Below, piece by piece: positions 19,001 to 26,703 of a stretch of DNA of 64,000 nucleotides. Positions within the stretch are counted from its first letter, which is position 1, and each line of letters starts with the position of its first letter. Origin of the DNA: Ancylomarina sp963977525 (GTDB taxonomy: Bacteria; Bacteroidota; Bacteroidia; Bacteroidales; Marinifilaceae); the NCBI GenBank assembly GCA_963977525.1, contig CAXBPC010000013.1, forward strand, positions 1-64,000, given 5' to 3'. A program made the position numbers and the translations under genes. The notes under the pieces are model-generated. The model saw only the letters and a program-made list of their open reading frames with translations. It was not told the origin of the DNA and did no database searches.

Positions 19001-19158
19001 TGTTCATAACCTTGATTGCGTAAATCTCGGATAAGTTCTTTCTCTAGGTCTGCCTCAGTTTGATAGATTGCAGGCGCCTCGTACACCTCCGAAAACTTAG
19101 TGTATTTGTCTAAAACAATGAAATTGTTTGATTCAGCGATGGTTTTGTATTGTGTCAT
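16051..19158 (-). CDS. hsdR: Type I restriction enzyme, motor/nuclease subunit HsdR (type IC-like)
   Basis: 1035 residues, close to the EcoR124I HsdR length. It translocates DNA and cuts it when the target lacks methylation. The N-terminal nuclease has Asp154, Glu168 and Lys170 (YDVTIL...LVQIELKK); as I recall EcoR124I uses 151/165/167, a constant offset of three. The SF2 motor shows Walker A HTTGSGKT, DEAH (FIFDEAHRSQFG), FTGTP, and the late motif with QAFSRTNRIY. The C-terminal helical domain is intact. It is the last gene of hsdM-hsdS-prrC-hsdR, 8 bases after prrC. No frameshift seen. Confidence 0.96.
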   Translation of the reverse strand: MTQYKTIAESNNFIVLDKYTKFSEVYEAPAIYQTEADLEKELIRDLRNQGYEHLPKLITPETMLANVRVQLQILNNMKFLDGEWSRFVEEYLDKPNDNLIDKTRKIHDNYIYDFVFDDGHIQNIYLVDKKNVTRNKVQVISQFEQKGTQANRYDVTILVNGLPLVQIELKKRGVAIREAFNQVHRYSKESFNSKNSLFKYLQVFVISNGTDSRYFANTVERSKNSFDFTMNWAKSDNTLIKDLKDFTVTFFQKNTLLNVLLNYSVFDVSDTLLVMRPYQIAATERILWKIASSYQAKNWSKSESGGFIWHTTGSGKTLTSFKVARLATQLDFVDKVFFVVDRKDLDFQTMKEYQRFSPDSVNGSDSTAGLKRNIEKDDNKIIVTTIQKLNNLMKNESDLSIYQKQVVFIFDEAHRSQFGKAQKNLKKKFKRYYQFGFTGTPIFPENALGSETTASVFGREIHSYVITDAIRDNKVLKFKVDYNDVRPQFKGIETELDEKKLSAAENKKALLHPTRINEISQYILQNFRQKTHRLHGSKRGFNGMFAVSNIDAAKCYYEAINNLQKESDKPLKIATIFSFAANEEQSAVGEIPDETFDPSAMDTSAKEFLTDAINDYNGMFKTSFGVDSKEFQNYYRDLAKRVKSKEIDLLIVVGMFLTGFDAPTLNTLFVDKNLRYHGLIQAFSRTNRIYDATKTFGNIVTFRDLEKSTIDAITLFGDSNTKNIVLEKSYKEYLEGFTDIATGEARRGYIDVVKELNEKFPTLDEIVTEKDKKEFSKLFGEYLRVENVLQNYDEFANLKALQSIDINDPEAIVAFKETHFVTDEDISAMQEVELPADRTIQDYRSTYNDIRDWLRREKNGKESEESEIDWDDVVFEVDLLKSQEIDLDYILELIFEHNKNTKDKASLLEEVRRIIRASIGNRAKESLIVDFINDTDLDAIQDKATIIDAFFGFAQGKQKHEVAEIIVDENLNEEAAKRYITASLRREYASENGTELNALLPKMSPLNPQYLTKKQSVFQKIASFVEKFKGVGGQI

Positions 19159-19166
19159 TATACGTC

Positions 19167-20312
19167 TTATTTAAAAAACTCAAAAATTTTAGTATTTCTC
19201 ATTAAATACCCCAAAACGTTTTTGTCATTTTCGTTTAGGTAAAATACTTCTTCGTTGGCATGTTTAGAATGACTTGAAATATTGACGATACGTGTTAGAT
19301 ACGAGTCCCTTTCTCCTGGAGTTCTTTCTGGTAAGAGTTCTCCCCAGTTTTGATGCCCCAGAAAGGTAGAGGTTTTTTCTAAAATGTTTCTAAGGAAATT
19401 GAAATGATACTTGCTCAGCTGACCTGTTTCGATTGCTCTTTCAATTTCGGATTTGAGATAAAGATGATATGAAAAGGGTGAATCATTTGATTGAGTTATT
19501 AATTCATAAGTCCCATCATCTAGATTTTTTAATAGATATTTTTTATAATTTGCTTGTTTTAGTTCATTGTGTAAAACATTATAGAATAGTGGATTATGGG
19601 TAGTTATAACAAATTTAACTTCTGATTGACTTGATTTTATCAATTTTGCAATATCTACAGCGAGTTCAATTAAATTATTTTCATCTAATGAGCTTACAGG
19701 GTCATCAATAAATACATATTTTAATTCATTAAATTTTTCTGTACTACGTTCATCTAATTCAGCAACATTTAATACATCAATAATTTGCACCAATAAACTA
19801 TAAAAAACACTCCAAATAAAACAGCTCTCTTCTCCTTTGGAGATTTTCACATTCTCATTACTTTCATCATTACCTCGTTCAAATGAAAACCGTACCTCGG
19901 AGAAATCCGCACTGAAATGAGGAGTCAATTTATCATCTGTATATTCCTGGAAGTTAGAGATAATATTTTGGTCTTGCCCTTCATCTTCTAAAATCCAATT
20001 TGTGAATGTGTTTGGCTGAATTAGTAGCTTTGGCTCATTCAAATCATTAGGCGTATCATTATCCCAAACAAAAAGATCCTCAGTAAAAGCATTGTAATAA
20101 ATTACTTTCGGACCATGCGCAACTTCTTCATCTTCTATTTCTACGTCAGGAGCTATAAGTTTTTTAAATTCACGAGATAAGCGTGTTTTACCAGTACCAT
20201 TAAAAGCATAAATTAATTGTACTTTCACATCTGCGAACCTTTCCGTAACTGCTCTCCTTCTATGAGTTGCATCCTTTAAATTTACTGCTATTTCTGTTAA
20301 TGACTGTCCCAT
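19167..20312 (-). CDS. prrC: PrrC-like anticodon nuclease with ABC-type ATPase domain
   Basis: 381 residues (E. coli PrrC is 396). PrrC is held silent by its type I enzyme and cuts the tRNA-Lys anticodon loop when a phage inhibitor disturbs that enzyme. Here Walker A is AFNGTGKT (36-43), an ABC signature-like SKGEES is at 158-163, and Walker B/D-loop is VFIDDPVSSLDE (200-211). The C-terminal nuclease domain has Arg308-N-I-L-Glu312 with His348 in NISSHSKH. This matches the Arg-Glu-His triad reported for PrrC (320/324/356), though the Glu-His spacing is 36 rather than 32. The position between hsdS and hsdR is the same as in the E. coli prr locus. Target tRNA not determinable here. Confidence 0.88.
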   Translation of the reverse strand: MGQSLTEIAVNLKDATHRRRAVTERFADVKVQLIYAFNGTGKTRLSREFKKLIAPDVEIEDEEVAHGPKVIYYNAFTEDLFVWDNDTPNDLNEPKLLIQPNTFTNWILEDEGQDQNIISNFQEYTDDKLTPHFSADFSEVRFSFERGNDESNENVKISKGEESCFIWSVFYSLLVQIIDVLNVAELDERSTEKFNELKYVFIDDPVSSLDENNLIELAVDIAKLIKSSQSEVKFVITTHNPLFYNVLHNELKQANYKKYLLKNLDDGTYELITQSNDSPFSYHLYLKSEIERAIETGQLSKYHFNFLRNILEKTSTFLGHQNWGELLPERTPGERDSYLTRIVNISSHSKHANEEVFYLNENDKNVLGYLMRNTKIFEFFK

Positions 20313-20313
20313 A

Positions 20314-21588
20314 CTATACCTCTATCGATTCTTTTGGAAATGTTAATAGTATTTCACGGTAATACTCGTATTGTTTTTGTCTTAACTCTATTTCTTTAGG
20401 TAAATCTTCACTTATTGAAGATGTTAGAATATCGAATTTGTCTAAAATACTAACTATACGTTCTTGCTCTTCTGGGGAAGGAACAGGAATTTTAACTTTA
20501 CCTAACCCATTAGCGTTAATAGCTGAAATTTTACCAGAAGAAATATGCCTCCTTATTTGGTCATGAAATTGTCTTGTACGAGTAAAATAAGCTACATATT
20601 TAGGGTTTAAGGTACTTTTGTAATAAAAGCAAGCATCGTGAATAACAACACCTTCTTCACCTAACCAAGCTGTTCCCTTTCCAATATCTTCGATTGTTTC
20701 TCCAGCTGCAACCAAGATAACATCATCTTTTACAGCCAATCTTAGGTTTTTATTTTGAACTAACTCTTTACTAACGAAAGATTTGGTTTTATCTGCCCAA
20801 GTATCGTAATGAGTGTACATTTCACCATAGTGTATACATGGGACACCTTCTGAAATCATATCGGTTTTTACAAATCGTTTACCTCTGATAAACTTACCAA
20901 TACTCTCATCTCCCATAGGTAGATGTTGCACTTCCTTTTCATCAAAACTCAACAATTGCTCGCGATAGTAGTTATACTGCTGTTTACGTGCTGTAAGTTC
21001 TGCTGTAAGTTCTGTTGTAAATTCTGTTGTAAGTTTTGCAAAAGTATCTAAAATACGAACGATTTCTTTTTGGATTTCAAGTGATTTCGCTGGATTATCT
21101 GGACATGGAATGGAGATTAGAATTTTAGCCAAATTATCAGCATTTACACGTCTTACTTTTGCACCGGTTATAAAAGGTCGTTTTTGTTTGTGAAATTGTT
21201 CTGTTTGAAAAAAATACGCAACGTATTTTGGATTTAAATTATGTGTATAATAACAAGCATCACTGCTTACTGCTATTTCGTCATTACCTAACCAAGCCAC
21301 AGCTTTACATAAATCATCATCAGTTTCACTTGTTGTTGCTATGACCAAATCTCCATATTTAGCCTTACGTGCTTTTTTTGCAAATTCTTTAGAAACAAAT
21401 GTTTTGGTTCTATTAGTGTATGTTCCATAGTGTGTATAGATTTGACCATAATGAATACAACCAACTCCTGTTTCGGTAAAATCTTTCTTCTGTAATCCAC
21501 CACCTCGAATAAACTTACCAATACTCTCATCTCCCAAAGGCTTCCACTCCACGACAGCACCTTCCAACAATTTGTCTAAATAACTCAT
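20314..21588 (-). CDS. hsdS: Type I restriction enzyme specificity subunit HsdS
   Basis: 424 residues with two target-recognition domains (about 15-160 and 225-370) and two conserved spacer regions. The two domains are unusually alike: each starts GDESIGKFIRG, continues CIHYG(Q/E)(I/M)YTHY and has LNPKYVAYF. Each half probably reads the same or a similar half-site, giving a near-palindromic bipartite target. The central spacer contains TTEF-TTEL-TAEL-TARKQQ, tetrapeptide repeats like the TAEL repeats of the EcoR124 family that set spacer length. It overlaps hsdM by 4 bases (ATGA) and is 1 base from prrC. Confidence 0.95.
   Translation of the reverse strand: MSYLDKLLEGAVVEWKPLGDESIGKFIRGGGLQKKDFTETGVGCIHYGQIYTHYGTYTNRTKTFVSKEFAKKARKAKYGDLVIATTSETDDDLCKAVAWLGNDEIAVSSDACYYTHNLNPKYVAYFFQTEQFHKQKRPFITGAKVRRVNADNLAKILISIPCPDNPAKSLEIQKEIVRILDTFAKLTTEFTTELTAELTARKQQYNYYREQLLSFDEKEVQHLPMGDESIGKFIRGKRFVKTDMISEGVPCIHYGEMYTHYDTWADKTKSFVSKELVQNKNLRLAVKDDVILVAAGETIEDIGKGTAWLGEEGVVIHDACFYYKSTLNPKYVAYFTRTRQFHDQIRRHISSGKISAINANGLGKVKIPVPSPEEQERIVSILDKFDILTSSISEDLPKEIELRQKQYEYYREILLTFPKESIEV
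20989..21036 (-). repeat. Four 12-bp tandem repeats inside hsdS
   Basis: Plus-strand units TGCTGTAAGTTC, TGCTGTAAGTTC, TGTTGTAAATTC, TGTTGTAAGTTT at 20989, 21001, 21013 and 21025. They encode the repeated T(A/T)E(L/F) tetrapeptides. Gain or loss of a unit keeps the frame but would move the two recognition domains relative to each other. Confidence 0.85.
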
Positions 21589-23135
21589 GCTTCAATCTCA
21601 TTTACAATTGCATCAATATCGACACGTAGTTTATCTATCTTTTCTACTGTTTTTGCAACTTCCTTATTCAACACATCTATATCAATCTTCTTACGGGTAT
21701 CTTTTGGTTCAACATAGCTACTAACAGAGAGAGTGTAATCATTTTCAGCTATTTTTGTGTTATCTATAGATTTTGCAATATGTTTAATATCTTGTTTGCT
21801 ATCAAACATGTTCATAATTTGCTCAATATGCGTATCAGTCAGCTCATTGTTATTGATCACTTTCTTAAAGAAGTTTTCACCACTTGCATCTATAAATTGT
21901 GTTTTATTATCTGTTTTATGTTTTGACAGCACTAAGATGTTTACCGCTATTGATGTACCATAAAATAGATTAGGCGGTAAGGAAATCACCGTTTCTACAA
22001 AGTTATTGTCTACCAAATACTTTCTAATTTTTTGTTCTGCACCACCACGGTAAAAAAGACCAGGAAAACAGACCAATGCAGCTCTACCCTTACTAGACAA
22101 ATAACTTAATGCATGAAGCACAAAGGCAAAATCTGCTTTTGATTTTGGAGCCAACACTCCTGCAGGTGCAAAACGGTCATCATTGATAAGCGTTGGGTCA
22201 GCATCACCAATCCATTTTATAGAATAAGGAGGATTTGAAACAATAGCGTCAAAAGGTTTCTCATCTCCTAATTGAGGGTTTATGAGTGTATTTCCCAGTA
22301 CAATATGAAACTTGTCGTAATTTACATTATGCAAAAACATATTCATACGTGCAAGGTTGTAGGTGGTATGGTTTATTTCCTGTCCATAAAAACCTTCTTC
22401 TATAATATGATTGTCAAAATGCTTTTTTGCTTGCAATAACAGTGATCCCGAACCAGCTGCAGGATCATAAATTTTATTTACCTTTTCTTGCTTGTGCATA
22501 GCAAGCTGTGCAATCAGCTTTGATACGTTTTGAGGTGTAAAAAACTCACCGCCAGACTTACCTGCATTGGCAGCATATTTAGAGATTAGAAACTCATAAG
22601 CATCACCAAAGAAGTCTATCTTGCTATCTTCGAAATTACCCTCAAGTTTTAATCCTTCTACACCTTTTAGAACTGCAGCCAAACGGCTATTTTTATTCTC
22701 GACGGTATTACCTAAACGGTTACTGGTTGTATCAAAATCTGCAAATAATCCTTTTATATCATCTTCTGATGGATAACCATTCGCAGAGCTTTCTATAGCT
22801 GAAAATATATCAGCTAAATCTGTATTTAAATCTGGATTTGTATTAGCACCTTTTACGATGTTAGCAAAAAGCTGACTTGGATAGATAAAATATCCTTTTG
22901 TTTTGATAGCGTCATCTATTATTTCAGGGGATATTTTATCATCCGGAAAACTTGCGTAATTAACGCTTTCATCGCCGCCCTCAATATAATTGGTGAAATT
23001 TTCACTAATAAAGCGATAGAAGAGAGCTCCTAACACAAAATGTTTGAAATCCCATCCATCAACAGAGCCTCGAACTTCGTTGGCTATTTTCCAGATTTGA
23101 GCTTGTAGTTCAGCTCTTTGTATCGTACTTGTCAT
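21585..23135 (-). CDS. hsdM: Type I restriction-modification methyltransferase subunit HsdM
   Basis: 516 residues, near the EcoR124I HsdM length. With HsdS it makes N6-methyladenine on the target. An N-terminal helical domain (about 1-150) precedes the Rossmann methylase fold with the AdoMet motif DPAAGSGSLLLQ (224-234) and catalytic NPPY (301-304). The C-terminal helices (about 470-516) would contact HsdS. It is the first gene of the operon and overlaps hsdS by 4 bases, implying translational coupling. Confidence 0.96.
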   Translation of the reverse strand: MTSTIQRAELQAQIWKIANEVRGSVDGWDFKHFVLGALFYRFISENFTNYIEGGDESVNYASFPDDKISPEIIDDAIKTKGYFIYPSQLFANIVKGANTNPDLNTDLADIFSAIESSANGYPSEDDIKGLFADFDTTSNRLGNTVENKNSRLAAVLKGVEGLKLEGNFEDSKIDFFGDAYEFLISKYAANAGKSGGEFFTPQNVSKLIAQLAMHKQEKVNKIYDPAAGSGSLLLQAKKHFDNHIIEEGFYGQEINHTTYNLARMNMFLHNVNYDKFHIVLGNTLINPQLGDEKPFDAIVSNPPYSIKWIGDADPTLINDDRFAPAGVLAPKSKADFAFVLHALSYLSSKGRAALVCFPGLFYRGGAEQKIRKYLVDNNFVETVISLPPNLFYGTSIAVNILVLSKHKTDNKTQFIDASGENFFKKVINNNELTDTHIEQIMNMFDSKQDIKHIAKSIDNTKIAENDYTLSVSSYVEPKDTRKKIDIDVLNKEVAKTVEKIDKLRVDIDAIVNEIEA

Positions 23136-23160
23136 TCTATTTTTTATATATCATTATTTC

Positions 23161-23168
23161 CAAATGTA
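23161..23168 (-). promoter_or_regulatory. Possible -7 element of the hsd operon
   Basis: Minus strand TACATTTG matches TAnnTTTG, 26 bases before the hsdM start. No clear -33 TTTG partner is visible. The remaining 23169-23438 shows no gene. Confidence 0.4.
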
Positions 23169-23438
23169 GGAACACTATTTCTCATGTAATAGATGCTTAT
23201 ATTTCCCAATAAATGAGATTTAAATACAACCTTTGGATAACATGTCAAATATAGGAATAAAAAAGTCTTGATTTTATGAAGCTCAGGGAAGACTATACTA
23301 ACATATAAAATTAATTAACAATCTATTATTTCAGCTTAATAGGGAAACAAGTTACTTAAAGAGATCCAGTTTTTTGTAAGAGATTATTCTTTAAAGTAAT
23401 GGCTCTTTTATTGTATTGATTATACAAATGTATTTGGA

Positions 23439-23618
23439 TTAACTATTTTTTTTTGGAGGTAAAGGAATGTCCATAAACTTTATTTTATCCTCCTCACTTA
23501 AGCCAGATGTTGGACTTTTTAAAATTTCGTTGATTATTGTACTAAGATCTTTAGTGTGATTTGAAATTTGTTTGTTATCAGTTTGTTCTGATTGCTTTTT
23601 ATTTTTTTGTGATTTCAT
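23439..23618 (-). CDS. Small hypothetical protein
   Basis: 59 residues from the ATG at 23618 (MKSQKNKKQSEQ). A longer reading from 23681 is possible but gives a poor, highly basic extension. Lys/Gln/Asn-rich and polar, with a C-terminal GLSEEDKIKFMDIPLPPKK segment. It overlaps the preceding small gene by 20 bases, so the two are probably translated together. Function unknown. Confidence 0.45.
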   Translation of the reverse strand: MKSQKNKKQSEQTDNKQISNHTKDLSTIINEILKSPTSGLSEEDKIKFMDIPLPPKKNS

Positions 23619-23829
23619 TTTTATTTGTTTTCGTTTTGGAATCCTCCTGTTTTGTATCATCAAGATTAAAATCAGCTGCATTGAAATTTGTCAATATTGG
23701 CTTAATAGATTTAGTTATTTTCTTTTCCTGATCTCCTATCAAGTCTTTTATCGAGAACTCTTTTATGAGTTTTGTTCTTTCACTTTCCGTGATATCATTT
23801 TTTTCCATAATTCGGTTTAATCGTTTCAT
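23599..23829 (-). CDS. Small hypothetical protein
   Basis: 76 residues, ATG at 23829. Strongly charged and helical-looking (DITESERTKLIKEFSIKDLIGDQEKK), with no membrane segment or known motif. It follows the TGTTAC repeat array and lies downstream of the RepA-like gene on the same strand. It may belong to the replication/maintenance module. Function unknown. Confidence 0.5.
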   Translation of the reverse strand: MKRLNRIMEKNDITESERTKLIKEFSIKDLIGDQEKKITKSIKPILTNFNAADFNLDDTKQEDSKTKTNKNEITKK

Positions 23830-23844
23830 CGTAACAAAATTAGA

Positions 23845-24100
23845 TGTGTTACGAATTTTGAATATGTTACACTGTTACACCTGTTACACCTGTTACGTTT
23901 GTTATGAGTGTGACATCTTGTTATGGATGTTACGTTGTTACAGATGTTGCGTTTTGTTATGATTTAATTTGTTATTAAATCACTAGGTTTTCTCATCTGA
24001 CGATGTTAATCAGTATTAGGTCAGTGTATTGAGTGTATTTATCGCTAAGTTGCTTCTGTAACAATTCGTAACAGGTGTAACACATCCAATGTTGTTACGC
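23845..24100. repeat. TGTTAC repeat array (iteron-like)
   Basis: From 23845 to 23955, TGTTAC or a one-base variant recurs about every 9-11 bases (for example TGTTACACTGTTACACC followed by further copies). Inverted copies (GTAACA) occur at 24056-24076, and TGTTGTTACGC at 24090-24100. The array sits at the 3' end of the RepA-like gene. Evenly phased short repeats beside a replication-type ATPase suggest an origin or a multi-site operator. Confidence 0.65.
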
Positions 24101-25171
24101 ACTAGTATCAAATCCATTTGCTTTTAGTATCCGCGTAACGTTCATTTTGTATGTTCCAGTTTTATCAGCTATTTGTTGTAGTGATAGGTGTGCATTGTTT
24201 TCCTTTACTTTAATGACATCACTTATAAGCTTCTTTTTGTCTATTGTTTTTAGATGATCATTTTCATAGCCTGGTGCGATGTGGTCAAAATGTAAAAAAC
24301 TATCACTTTTTTCTATAGCTACTACCGTTACATCGTGATCAATTGCTCCCTTCTCAGCGTTACGCACTTTAATAGGTTTAATATATCTGATATTATCTCC
24401 TTGAGTGCTATCTCCCAAAGCAAAGCAGCTGTCACAAAAATTCATAAGATTGCTAGATCCCATCAGGTCATTTCTTGTGATTGGAAGGATAGCATTTCTT
24501 TTTGGGGTGTGGGCTAAAGCCAACAAAGAAAGTCTGTACTTGTTTTTTAACCTTTTTAATTTCTTCATGAGATCTGACCCCTCTCTCGTTTTTTCTGTTT
24601 CTGAGTTTAGATAAGTTAGATTATCAACGATTAGGATTCTTATAGACTTTGATATAATAACTTGTTCTAATGTGTTAATAATGAAATAATCAAAATTTTT
24701 AAATTCTTTAGGTATTTCATCTATATCAGGGTTGAGTTGTGCTCTAAGAAAATCATCATCAAATTGATATATGCTTTCTTTTTCATTGGTATATCTTATT
24801 TGAAATTGCTTGTCGGATAGTTCAAAATCACAATACAGAACTTTTTGTCTTTCAGCTTCGAATTGAAATCCAGGAATAGGAATTCCTTTTGAAATACTAT
24901 CACCAATTTGAACGGCTAAGATTGATTTTCCAAGATTTGTATCGGAAAAAAAAATACATACCTCACCTTCATACCATAGATCTCCAAATAACCTTTTGGG
25001 GTTTGGCTTCTTTCTAGCTTCTTCATTCCATTCATTTGCAGGTTTAATTACTAAAAGACTCTCTTGACAAGAGTTGCTATTTGAATCGAAGACTTTATTC
25101 TTTTTAGAGTACTTAGTTACTAACTTTAAGGAAGAATTTTCTTCAGTATTTATGTTCGGGATTTCCATCAT
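24095..25171 (-). CDS. RepA/DnaB-like AAA (RecA-fold) ATPase of the element
   Basis: 358 residues. A RecA-type core with Walker A SDTNLGKS (76-83), a DFELS segment after the second strand, Walker B IRILIVDNLTYL and an ALAHTPKRN sensor-like stretch resembles RepA-type hexameric helicases (AAA_25 group) of mobile elements. The C-terminus (about 310-358) is a helix-turn-helix (LSLQQIADKTGTYKMNVTRIL) that could bind the nearby TGTTAC repeats. It follows the excisionase-like gene by 1 base, as one unit. It probably supports replication or copy control of the excised element. Confidence 0.75.
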   Translation of the reverse strand: MMEIPNINTEENSSLKLVTKYSKKNKVFDSNSNSCQESLLVIKPANEWNEEARKKPNPKRLFGDLWYEGEVCIFFSDTNLGKSILAVQIGDSISKGIPIPGFQFEAERQKVLYCDFELSDKQFQIRYTNEKESIYQFDDDFLRAQLNPDIDEIPKEFKNFDYFIINTLEQVIISKSIRILIVDNLTYLNSETEKTREGSDLMKKLKRLKNKYRLSLLALAHTPKRNAILPITRNDLMGSSNLMNFCDSCFALGDSTQGDNIRYIKPIKVRNAEKGAIDHDVTVVAIEKSDSFLHFDHIAPGYENDHLKTIDKKKLISDVIKVKENNAHLSLQQIADKTGTYKMNVTRILKANGFDTSA

Positions 25172-25172
25172 C

Positions 25173-25463
25173 TTATTTATTTTTGATAATTGATGATGAA
25201 TTGATCAAATTTTCAATTTCGTCGATATCGAAAAGAGACCGCCTTCCTTCTTTAAATAGAGTAATTTTACCTTGATGAATTCTCTCGTAGATTGCTGTTC
25301 GACTGAGATGCAATTTTTTGGAAACAGTTTCAATAGTTACATATTTGTCTCTTTCTACACTGATAGAATTGCTCTGTTTTATTTCATCTCTAATGGTTTG
25401 TTTAATAAGATTAATTAGATCATTGGGGGCATTGATTGTAATTGTAAATCCTTCTTTCTTCAT
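25173..25463 (-). CDS. Excisionase-like helix-turn-helix DNA-binding protein
   Basis: 96 residues. An N-terminal helical part is followed by a MerR/Xis-type winged helix: YVTIETVSKKLHLSRTAIYERIHQGKITLFKEGRRSLFDIDEIENLIN, the usual layout of element excisionase/HTH_17 proteins. It likely bends DNA at attachment sites to direct excision and/or regulates the module. It lies 1 base upstream of the ATPase gene and is encoded opposite to the integrase. Confidence 0.8.
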   Translation of the reverse strand: MKKEGFTITINAPNDLINLIKQTIRDEIKQSNSISVERDKYVTIETVSKKLHLSRTAIYERIHQGKITLFKEGRRSLFDIDEIENLINSSSIIKNK

Positions 25464-25607
25464 AATAAGTATGTTTTAATTTGACAGCTAACATACTATT
25501 TAAGTGTCTGGTTTACAGTGTTAGAGGGGAAAGAACTAGAAAATACTAGATTTTGATATATTTCCTTTATAAAAAAGAACGTTAAAGGAATTCGTAATTG
25601 GAAGGAT

Positions 25608-26489
25608 TTAATCTTTTAAATCAATATTTAGTTCAGTGCAAAGCTTGTAGATTTTATCAATTCCCATTTTAAATTCAATAGTTTCAAAATAATTAAGAAT
25701 TTCAAGTATGTTCTTTTTTACAGAACTTTTGGAGAAGTTATTACTCTCCTTTACATTCGGGCTTTTTGTTGTAATATGGAATGGTTTTTCTACAAGTTTA
25801 TCATTCTTTTTAGTTCTGCCCTTATATTTGATTTTCTCTTTCCAAACTTCTATTGAATTAATAGGAGTAGAATTTGGAGATATCTTCTCTCCTAAATAGA
25901 AGTAGAAGAATCCAAGTCTCATTGCTTTTTGATACTGACCTCTAATACTACCTAGAATAGTAGCTTTCTCTAAAATTAAATCTTGGAATATTTTTAGGTT
26001 TTCGATTTCAATTCTCGATAAATGTGAATTCGATATTATAACCTCATTAGGTATTGATTTAGTTATTTCATCTTTATCTAAAGTAATTGTCTTACTGTGC
26101 TTAAGTGTTCTGAAATCAACTGTTTTCGTGGTCATCTCATAGTGGAGATCTTCAAGATCGTATATGCTATTTAAAGAGGCTTTCTTTCTGTTAAGCTCTT
26201 TGACGAATTCAGGATGAAAATTTATTAGAATGTTATTCCAAAAAACCACAGTTCTTTTATTATAATTTTCTGTATTTAAATTTTGGGCATATTCATAAAT
26301 GATATAATTAATGTCATAATCTCTTCCAATTAGTTTCTCAAATAAGATTTTTCTATGAATTTTATAAAAGAATATTCCGAGTTTGTCTTTATAAAAGATA
26401 AAAGGACTCATTTTAAGGAATAGGTATAAAACAATAAAGAGAATAGGAAAGGTGAAAATTGAAATAATAACTAAAGGATTGCCAGACAT
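25608..26489 (-). CDS. Hypothetical protein with N-terminal membrane anchor
   Basis: 293 residues. One strong hydrophobic span (about 5-27, VIISIFTFPILFIVLYLFLKM), then a long charged cytoplasmic-type region of helices and a low-complexity basic linker (about 215-255). No family recognised. It is the outermost gene on the right of the element, 145 bases from the excisionase-like gene and about 215 from attR. Given its position in a defence and mobilization element it could be a host-interaction or exclusion function, but nothing in the sequence shows this. Confidence 0.6.
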   Translation of the reverse strand: MSGNPLVIISIFTFPILFIVLYLFLKMSPFIFYKDKLGIFFYKIHRKILFEKLIGRDYDINYIIYEYAQNLNTENYNKRTVVFWNNILINFHPEFVKELNRKKASLNSIYDLEDLHYEMTTKTVDFRTLKHSKTITLDKDEITKSIPNEVIISNSHLSRIEIENLKIFQDLILEKATILGSIRGQYQKAMRLGFFYFYLGEKISPNSTPINSIEVWKEKIKYKGRTKKNDKLVEKPFHITTKSPNVKESNNFSKSSVKKNILEILNYFETIEFKMGIDKIYKLCTELNIDLKD

Positions 26490-26703
26490 ATTAAAAATAT
26501 TATTTTGGAGAAAGGATGAAAATACAAATTTCTAACTTAACCGGACATCTAAATCAAAGTGATTGTTTGTAAAGTTTGTTCGAATAGGCTTGAATTCATT
26601 CTAAATTGTAAGGAAATCACCTATTCAGCCCCTTTTTCAGCCCAGTAGCTCATTTTAGACAATGCAGGAGTCAGGTAATCAGACGTATATGGATCTGGTG
26701 GCT

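Noticed and set aside
23845..23960. CRISPR or transposon end reading of the TGTTAC repeats
   Set aside because: Units are 6-9 bases with 9-11 base phasing, far too short for CRISPR, and no transposase is adjacent.
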